Assembly: GCF_012933655.1 (NCBI RefSeq)
Contig: NZ_JABBJJ010000098.1
Coordinates: 1-36,689 of the forward strand
Length of the DNA: 36,689 bases
DNA from: Pyxidicoccus fallax
GTDB taxonomy: Bacteria; Myxococcota; Myxococcia; Myxococcales; Myxococcaceae
Reading direction: 5' to 3'
Position numbers and translations under genes: made by a program. Below the pieces are notes generated by a model, which saw only the letters and a program-made list of their open reading frames with translations, was not told the DNA's origin and ran no database searches. Of this stretch, positions 31,276-36,689 are shown piece by piece; positions within the stretch are counted from its first letter, which is position 1, and each line of letters begins with the position of its first letter.

Positions 31276-32138
31276 GGGGTCTCTCCCATGGAGACGAGCG
31301 CGCGCCGGAGCTGCTCGGGAGAGAGGACCGCGTAGTGGGGACCCTTGCCCTTGAACATGGGGACACCCGCGCCCTTCTGGGTCCTCGCGACGATGGCGCG
31401 CGGCGCCGTGCCGGCGGGGATGGTCAGGGCCTCGCAGAGCGCACTCAGGTCGTGCCCGTCCACCTCGACCGTCTCGAAGCCAAACATGAGCAGCCGGTCC
31501 TTCAGCGCCGCCTGGGAGAGGATGGCTTCGGTCGGGCCATCGTTCTGCCCTCCGTTCCGGTCGATGATGAGTGTCAAATTTGACAGGCGCTGGTGCGAGG
31601 CAATCTGGAGGGCCTCCCAGTTGGAGCCCTCACCCATCTCTCCATCCCCGCAGATGACATAGACACGGTTGGTCAATCCCTTGAGCCGGTACCCGAGTGC
31701 CAACCCTGTCCCCAGACCCAATCCGTGTCCCAGGCTGCCGGTGGAAAAATCCACACCCGGAACCCTGGCATTCACATGGCCCGTGAAGATGCTTCCTTCC
31801 GCGTTGTAGCGCTGGACGAGCTCCTCGGCGTCGAAGAAGCCGAACGTTGACAGGGCCGCATACAGTCCCGCCGCGGCGTGTCCCTTTGACAGGATGAGGT
31901 GATCGCGTCCCTCCCAGCCCGGCTCACTGGGATTGATTTTCATGACGCGTCCCAGCAATGCCACGAGGATTTCCGTCAGGGAGAGCGAGCCTCCGAGATG
32001 GCAACCCGAGGCGGTCGCCGCGAGCCGGACGATGAGCCGCCGGACACGTCTTGCCTGTGCTTGAAGCGAGTCCAATCCATCCTCGGACGGAGACGCGGGA
32101 CGCGCGTCTTTCATTGCTACAGTCATCGAGCGGGCCAT
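31272..32138 (-). CDS. Split transketolase, N-terminal subunit (PP domain)
   Basis: A 288-residue protein with the thiamine-diphosphate pyrophosphate-binding domain. The ThDP/Mg motif GDGEMGEGSNWEAL is near residues 163-176, with the GHLGGSLS-like CHLGGSLSLTEIL near the N-terminus and LSKGHAAAGLYAAL about 84-97, all typical of transketolases. About 25 residues at the N-terminus are low-complexity and extra in comparison with the core. The ATG at 32138 was taken because a weak GAGAACC precedes it; ATGs at 32126 and 32114 are possible. It is the first gene of the 11-gene operon, so it lies just after the divergent promoter region shared with the acyl-CoA ligase. It works together with the next gene. 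Confidence 0.92.
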   Translation of the reverse strand: MARSMTVAMKDARPASPSEDGLDSLQAQARRVRRLIVRLAATASGCHLGGSLSLTEILVALLGRVMKINPSEPGWEGRDHLILSKGHAAAGLYAALSTFGFFDAEELVQRYNAEGSIFTGHVNARVPGVDFSTGSLGHGLGLGTGLALGYRLKGLTNRVYVICGDGEMGEGSNWEALQIASHQRLSNLTLIIDRNGGQNDGPTEAILSQAALKDRLLMFGFETVEVDGHDLSALCEALTIPAGTAPRAIVARTQKGAGVPMFKGKGPHYAVLSPEQLRRALVSMGETP

Positions 32139-32339
32139 GGTTCTCGGGGGGAGAGCGATGCAATTCCTGACTTCGATGCTTCGCCAGGAGCCCTATAAAA
32201 AACCGAGAGAGGACTCGTCAATGTGTGAAGCTAGGGACTGATGTAAAAAAAAAAGGCTACATTGTTTGGCCATCAAGAAAGTGTTAGCGAATCCAACCGC
32301 AAATACATATACATCCCAGGAACACAGGGGAGCACGGTA
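32139..32339. promoter_or_regulatory. AT-rich divergent control region of the biosynthetic cluster
   Basis: The 201-bp gap between the transketolase operon (reading left) and the ligase/NRPS genes (reading right) is distinctly AT-rich in a GC-rich region. It contains TATAAAAAA at 32194-32202 and a run of ten A at 32245-32254, followed by AT-rich text up to the GGGGAG ribosome site at about 32327-32332. Both promoters must be here, and A-tracts may bend DNA or bind a regulator. Confidence 0.65.
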
Positions 32340-34022
32340 ATGACTGGAAATTTTCACGACGCTGCGGCGCGAGCTGCCGGGGAGGCTTGGCGTCTCAAGG
32401 GTTGGTGGCGCGACGCGACCGTGGTCGACGACCTCCACCGAGCGATCAAGCACCATCCGGACAAGACGGCGATCATCGCGGCCCGGTACTTTTCCAGGGA
32501 CATCACACGCATCAGCTATGCGGAGCTTGGGATGTACATGGACCGCTTCGCGGGTGCCCTCCGCGAGCTGGGCGTCGGACGCGGGAAGATCGTCGCCGTG
32601 CAGCTCCCCAACTGGTGGCAGTTCACCGCGCTCGCGCTGGCGTGCGCGCGCATCGGCGCGGTGCTCGCGCCCATCCCACCCGACTACCGGCGCCGAGAGG
32701 TGGAGTTCATCCTCGGCAGGACCGAGGCCCAGGTGTACATCGGCCCGGCGACCTGGACCGGGTTCTCACACCGGGACATGCTCCGGGAGATGGCACCGGT
32801 GCTCCCGGCCCTGCGCCAGCGCGTCTTCATCGGGGCGGGCAGTGGCGTGGCGGAGGGAGAGGTCGACTTCGACGCTCACTTCGTTTCCACCCGGTGGGAA
32901 GAGCATTGCACCGCCAGTGCGCTGAATGAGCTGACGGCCCGCGCGGATGACGTGTTCAATATCCTCTACACGTCGGGGACGACCGGCGAGCCCAAGGGCG
33001 TGGTCCACTCGTACAACACCAACTACGCCATCACCCGGGCACTCAGCGAGACGATGCGGCTGGGCGCGGAGGATGTCATCTCGCTGCCGAGCCTCCTCAC
33101 CGCCTCGAGTGGTTTCACCTATCTCTTCCAGATGCCCCTCCTGCTCGGGGCGACGGCCGTCTATCTGGACGTGGCGGATCCCGACTTCCACCTCAAGCTC
33201 ATCGAGGAGCATGGGATCTCATTCATGTATGCGATCCCCACGTACTACCTGAACATGCTCGCGTCGCAGAGGCGCCGGCCCCGGAAGGCGGACACGCTCA
33301 AGTGTCTGGCCACCGGCTCGACTCCCGTTCCGCCCCACCTCATCGCCGAGGCGCGGGACGTGTTTGGCGTCCGCCTGCACACGCTCTGGGGCATGACGGA
33401 GAATGGCGCCGTCACCATCACCCGGCACGAGGACCCGCCCGACTGGCCCGCCCACAGCGACGGCGCTCCCGTGCCCTGGATGGAGGTGAAGATCGTCCCG
33501 GCCACCACCGAGGACGGCTCGGCCTTCCCGGATGGCGCGGGGCGGCTCCTGGTCCGCGGCGCGAGCCAGTGCCTGGGGTATTTCCTGCGCGACGACATCT
33601 ACAACGCCTGTCTGGACTCCGAGGGGTGGTTCGATACCGGGGACCTGGCGCGTGACGACGGACGCGGCGGCATCCGCATCGCCGGCCGGCTCAAGGACAT
33701 CATCTTCCGGCACGGGATGAAGATTCCCGTCGTGGAGGTCGAGTCGGCGCTGTATGCGCATCCGAAGGTGCGCGAGGTCGCCGTCGTGGCCCACGCGGAT
33801 GATCGCATTGGCGGCGAGCGCGTGTGTGCCGTCGTGGTGCCTCGCGACGAGGCGCCCACCCTCAATGAGTTGCGGGACCATCTGCGCAAGGCCGGCATGT
33901 CGGTGTCGTACTGGCCGGACCGCCTGGAGCTCATCTCCGAGATGCCGAAGACTCCCTCCGGGAAGATCCGGAAGTTCCTCCTGCGCCAGCGCCTGAAGGA
34001 GATGTCCGCCAGCACGGCCTGA
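32340..34022 (+). CDS. Acyl-CoA/acyl-AMP ligase (ANL superfamily)
   Basis: A 560-residue adenylating enzyme that activates a carboxylic acid as acyl-AMP and then probably as CoA thioester. ILYTSGTTGEPKG (P-loop, about 207-219), LHTLWGMTENGAV (about 341-353), DTGDLARDDG (about 438) and the catalytic Lys of TPSGKIRKFL (about 541) are intact. The N-terminal PNWWQFTALALACARIGAVL resembles short-chain, aromatic or cyclohexanecarboxylate CoA ligases. The ATG follows GGGGAG, so it was preferred over the first ATG at 32262. The NRPS starts 108 bp later. The protein may supply the acyl starter for the NRPS, whose first domain is a condensation domain, or activate the released amino acid. The substrate cannot be read by eye. 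Confidence 0.9.
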   Translation: MTGNFHDAAARAAGEAWRLKGWWRDATVVDDLHRAIKHHPDKTAIIAARYFSRDITRISYAELGMYMDRFAGALRELGVGRGKIVAVQLPNWWQFTALALACARIGAVLAPIPPDYRRREVEFILGRTEAQVYIGPATWTGFSHRDMLREMAPVLPALRQRVFIGAGSGVAEGEVDFDAHFVSTRWEEHCTASALNELTARADDVFNILYTSGTTGEPKGVVHSYNTNYAITRALSETMRLGAEDVISLPSLLTASSGFTYLFQMPLLLGATAVYLDVADPDFHLKLIEEHGISFMYAIPTYYLNMLASQRRRPRKADTLKCLATGSTPVPPHLIAEARDVFGVRLHTLWGMTENGAVTITRHEDPPDWPAHSDGAPVPWMEVKIVPATTEDGSAFPDGAGRLLVRGASQCLGYFLRDDIYNACLDSEGWFDTGDLARDDGRGGIRIAGRLKDIIFRHGMKIPVVEVESALYAHPKVREVAVVAHADDRIGGERVCAVVVPRDEAPTLNELRDHLRKAGMSVSYWPDRLELISEMPKTPSGKIRKFLLRQRLKEMSASTA

Positions 34023-34130
34023 GCCTGTCTTCAACGCTGTTTTCGATGATGACCCGCTGCCTCGTGGCGGCGGGAATGGTCCCTTTTTGTCTGCCTTTCC
34101 CCGAGGCAGGCGCAGCCCAGGCAAGTCGAC

Positions 34131-36689
34131 ATGAACATGCGCGATGTACAGCCCCCGGCCGACGGCGTCTCACGAGCCTCCTCCCAGAGGGCCGGACCGA
34201 AGCCGGGTGTGAAGCCGGCAGGCAAGGCGCCGCCATTGGTGCCGGTATCTCGCGAAGAGGCGCCGCCGTTGTCCTTCGCGCAGCAGCGGCTGTGGTTCGT
34301 CGATCAGCTCACGCCCGGTAGCCACGCGTACAACGTCGTTCCCTACGCCCGGCTGAAGGGGCCGCTCGACGTGGCCGCCCTGGAGCGGAGCCTGGCCGAG
34401 GTCATCCGCCGGCACGAGGCGCTGCGGACGACGTTCACCCAGGTGAATGGGCAACCGGTGCAACGGATTGCCCCGGAGCTGGCGTTCCGTCTCCCCGTGG
34501 AGAGCCTGGAGTCCCTGGCGGAGGGGGAGCTCCAGCGGCTCGCGGAGGAGGAGGCACGGCGCCCGTTCGACCTGGAGAAGGGCCCGCTGGTGAGGGCCCG
34601 GCTGTTGCGCGTGGCCTCCGAGGACCACGTGTTGTTGCTCACGTTGCACCACGTCATCAGCGACGTCTGGTCCCTCGGGGTGGTGGAGCGGGAGCTGACC
34701 ACGCTGTACCGCGCGTACTCCCGCGGTGCGGAGCCGGCGCTTGGGGCTCTGCCCGTTCAGTACGCGGACTACGCGAAGTGGCAGCGCGAGTGGTTGAAGG
34801 GCGAGGTGCTCGAGGAGCAGCTCGCGTGGTGGAAGCAGCAACTCGCCGGGGCTCCGCCCGTGCTGGAGCTGCCGACGGACAGACCGAGGCCTCCCTTGCA
34901 ATCCGCTCGCGGGGCCGTTCTGCGGGTGATGCTGTCCAAGGCGCTCTCCGGCGCGGTGAAGGAGCTGAGCCGCTCGCGGGGTGCCACGCAGTTCATGACG
35001 TTGCTGGCGGGCTTCCATGCGCTGCTGGCGCGCTACAGCGGACAGAGCGACATCGTGGTGGGGTCGCCCATTTCCGGGCGCAACCGGCGCGAGGTGGAGG
35101 GGCTCGTCGGCTTCTTCGCCAACACGTTGCCCCTGCGGGTGGATGGGATGGGGGCAGAGAGCTTCCGGGAGTTGCTGGGGCGGGTCCGTACCGCCTGCCT
35201 GGGTGCGTATGCCCATTCGGAGCTCCCCTTCGAGCAACTGGTGGATGCGCTGCAGCCGGTGCGCGACCTGAGCCGCTCGCCGCTCTTCCAGGTGATGTTC
35301 GTCCTCCAGGGCGCGATGCCCTATGCCGCCCTGGAGCTGCCCGGTGTCTCCGCGAGCGAGCTCGTCGTGGATCCCGGCGTGTCCCGCTTCGACATCACGT
35401 TGTCGGTGCGGGAGACCCCGGATGGGTGGTTGTGCATCTGGGAGTACAACACCGACCTGTATGACGAGGCGACGGTGGCGCGGATGGCGGCGCACTATGT
35501 GCGGCTGCTGGAGGGCGCCGTCGCGCAACCGGAGGGCAAGCTGTCCGCACTGCCGCTGATGGACGAGGCGGAGCGTCGGCGCGTGCTGGTGGAGTTCAAC
35601 GACACCCGGACGCTGTATGCACCAGCGGGCGCGGTGCACGAGCTGTTCGAGGTGTGGGCGGACAAGACGCCACAGGCGGTGGCCGTCAGCTTCGCGGAGC
35701 AACGGCTGACGTACGGGGAGCTGAACCAGCGGGCCAACCGGCTGGCGCACCACCTGCGAGGCCTGGGCATAGGGCCCGACGTGCCCGTGGGCCTGTGCGT
35801 GCGCCGCTCGTTGGACCTGGCCGTGGGCGTGCTGGGCATCCTCAAGGCCGGCGGCGCCTATGTGCCGCTGGACCCGGCCTACCCGGCAGACCGTCTGGCG
35901 CTCATGCTCGACGCCTCGCGCGCCCCCGTGGTGCTCACGCAGCAGTCACTGAAGGACGCACTGCCCAGCGGTGCGGCGCGGCTGTACCTGGACACGGACG
36001 AGGCTCAGTGGGCCCGTGGCAGCGAGGCCAATCCTCAGTCGCTCACGGAGCCGCAGGCCCTGGCGTACGTCATCTACACGTCGGGCTCCACGGGAGTGCC
36101 CAAGGGAGTGGCGATGCCCCATGGGCCGCTGCTCAACATGCTTCGCTGGCAGGTGGAGCGCACGGTGGCGCCGAAGGGCAAGACGTTGCAGTTCTCGGCG
36201 CTGAGCTTCGACGTGAGCTTCCAGGAGCTGTTCTCCACCTGGGCGGCGGGCGGAGAGCTGGTGCTCATCCCCGAGGAGCTGAGGCTGGAGGCTCGGGCGC
36301 TGCTGGAGACGATGGACAGCAGGGGAGTGGGGCGGCTGTTCCTACCGTTCGTGGCGCTGCAGAACCTGGCGGAGGTGGCGGAGAGGGAAGGGGTGGTGCC
36401 GCGCGGACTGAAGGAAGTCATCACGGCCGGAGAGCAGCTGCGGGTGACGCCAGCCTTGCGAGGGATGTTCGCGAGGCTGCCCGGATGCGTGCTGGAGAAC
36501 CAGTACGGGCCGACGGAGACGCACGCGGCGACGGCGTACCGGCTGGAAGGCAACCCGGAGCAGTGGCCCGACCTGCCGGGAATCGGCACGCCCATCGCGA
36601 ACGCGAGCGTGCACCTGCTGGACGGCAACGGAGAGCCGGTGCCGGTGGGAGTGGTGGGCGAGGTGTACATCGGAGGGGCGGGGCTGGCG
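34131..36689 (+). CDS. Non-ribosomal peptide synthetase, condensation and adenylation domains (runs off the window)
   Basis: The frame is open from ATG 34131 to the end (853 codons), so the gene is truncated only by the window. About 40 Pro/Ala-rich residues lead to a condensation domain (about 45-480) with LSFAQQRLWFVDQL (C1), the active-site HHVISDVW (C3, about 173), YADYAKWQREW and GFFANTLPLR (C5). An adenylation domain follows: LTYGELNQRANRLAH (A1), YVIYTSGSTGVPKG (A3, about 646-659), FSALSFDVSFQELFSTW (A4), YGPTETHAAT (A5, about 792) and GEVYIGGAGLA (A7 start). Reading by eye gives a specificity code of about D-V-Q-F-I-A-Q-A-A, closest to proline-type pockets (DVQFIAHVV). A condensation domain at the very start suggests an acyl or separately loaded starter. 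Carrier and later modules lie outside the window. Confidence 0.93.
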   Translation, partial: MNMRDVQPPADGVSRASSQRAGPKPGVKPAGKAPPLVPVSREEAPPLSFAQQRLWFVDQLTPGSHAYNVVPYARLKGPLDVAALERSLAEVIRRHEALRTTFTQVNGQPVQRIAPELAFRLPVESLESLAEGELQRLAEEEARRPFDLEKGPLVRARLLRVASEDHVLLLTLHHVISDVWSLGVVERELTTLYRAYSRGAEPALGALPVQYADYAKWQREWLKGEVLEEQLAWWKQQLAGAPPVLELPTDRPRPPLQSARGAVLRVMLSKALSGAVKELSRSRGATQFMTLLAGFHALLARYSGQSDIVVGSPISGRNRREVEGLVGFFANTLPLRVDGMGAESFRELLGRVRTACLGAYAHSELPFEQLVDALQPVRDLSRSPLFQVMFVLQGAMPYAALELPGVSASELVVDPGVSRFDITLSVRETPDGWLCIWEYNTDLYDEATVARMAAHYVRLLEGAVAQPEGKLSALPLMDEAERRRVLVEFNDTRTLYAPAGAVHELFEVWADKTPQAVAVSFAEQRLTYGELNQRANRLAHHLRGLGIGPDVPVGLCVRRSLDLAVGVLGILKAGGAYVPLDPAYPADRLALMLDASRAPVVLTQQSLKDALPSGAARLYLDTDEAQWARGSEANPQSLTEPQALAYVIYTSGSTGVPKGVAMPHGPLLNMLRWQVERTVAPKGKTLQFSALSFDVSFQELFSTWAAGGELVLIPEELRLEARALLETMDSRGVGRLFLPFVALQNLAEVAEREGVVPRGLKEVITAGEQLRVTPALRGMFARLPGCVLENQYGPTETHAATAYRLEGNPEQWPDLPGIGTPIANASVHLLDGNGEPVPVGVVGEVYIGGAGLA

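Noticed and set aside
22386..32138. An aziridine-forming AziU3/U2-like enzyme as in azinomycin
   Set aside because: I found no candidate open frame for it in the operon; the azabicyclic outcome cannot be claimed.
32245..32254. The ten-A run as an intrinsic terminator T-tract for a minus-strand transcript
   Set aside because: No GC-rich stem precedes it on the minus strand, and no gene reads into it from the right.
34170..35753. 527-codon minus-strand open frame
   Set aside because: It lies opposite the NRPS condensation domain, whose motifs are intact on the plus strand.
1..36689. CRISPR array, tRNA or rRNA genes
   Set aside because: No regularly spaced short direct repeats outside the coding array at 4677-5287, and no cloverleaf or rRNA-like segment was recognised by reading.

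Overview
The window suggests a high-GC myxobacterium (Myxococcota, Myxococcus/Archangium type). Supporting signs are a protein with a MYXO-CTERM sorting tail, a member of the myxobacterial DUF2381 paralogous family, several lipoproteins in tandem, an MxcI-like iron-regulated lipoprotein, and strong third-position GC in every real gene. No rRNA, tRNA, CRISPR array or insertion sequence was recognised.

Left part (1-12 kb) is accessory but mostly ordinary. It holds a cyclic-peptide-type ABC exporter (544-2178), two lipoproteins and a DUF2381 protein that seems to have lost its signal peptide (2185-3982), and a VOC/glyoxalase-fold protein. Next come an odd zf-HC2 membrane protein built from 63-bp repeats (4565-5500), a LysR regulator divergent from an aldo/keto reductase (5567-7637), a tandem pair of uncharacterised paralogues (7687-8592) and two coupled unknown genes (8609-9953). 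A clear Fur box (10079-10097) precedes an MxcI-like lipoprotein and a CxxCH-containing MYXO-CTERM protein.

Middle part (12-22 kb) looks like a defence or genome-maintenance island. A five-gene minus-strand operon encodes a sigma-70-type factor, an HTH protein, an ImmA/IrrE metallopeptidase, a NurA-like nuclease and a HerA ATPase. After a decayed FeeM-like acyltransferase comes a plus-strand pair: a phospholipase-D-type nuclease and an 871-aa SF2 helicase whose C-terminus resembles a degenerate PD-(D/E)XK domain.

Right part (22.4 kb to the edge) is a biosynthetic gene cluster and the most remarkable part. Eleven tightly coupled minus-strand genes encode a split transketolase, a LysW-type amino-group carrier protein (AmCP) with its LysX, LysY, LysZ and LysK enzymes, an HK97-fold shell protein that fits the family 3 'natural-product' encapsulins, a sulfotransferase, an atypical SDR and an acyl-CoA dehydrogenase. 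Divergently, an acyl-CoA/AMP ligase precedes an NRPS (C-A visible) that runs off the window.

The inferred logic is as follows. Glutamate is attached to the carrier protein by LysX, phosphorylated by LysZ and reduced by LysY to the semialdehyde. The split transketolase extends it by two carbons to a seven-carbon hydroxy-ketone amino acid. The SDR and sulfotransferase modify it, perhaps inside a protein shell. LysK releases it, and the NRPS, whose A-domain pocket resembles that of proline-activating domains, may incorporate it. No aminotransferase is present, unlike the known diaminodihydroxyheptanoate pathway, so the product may be new.
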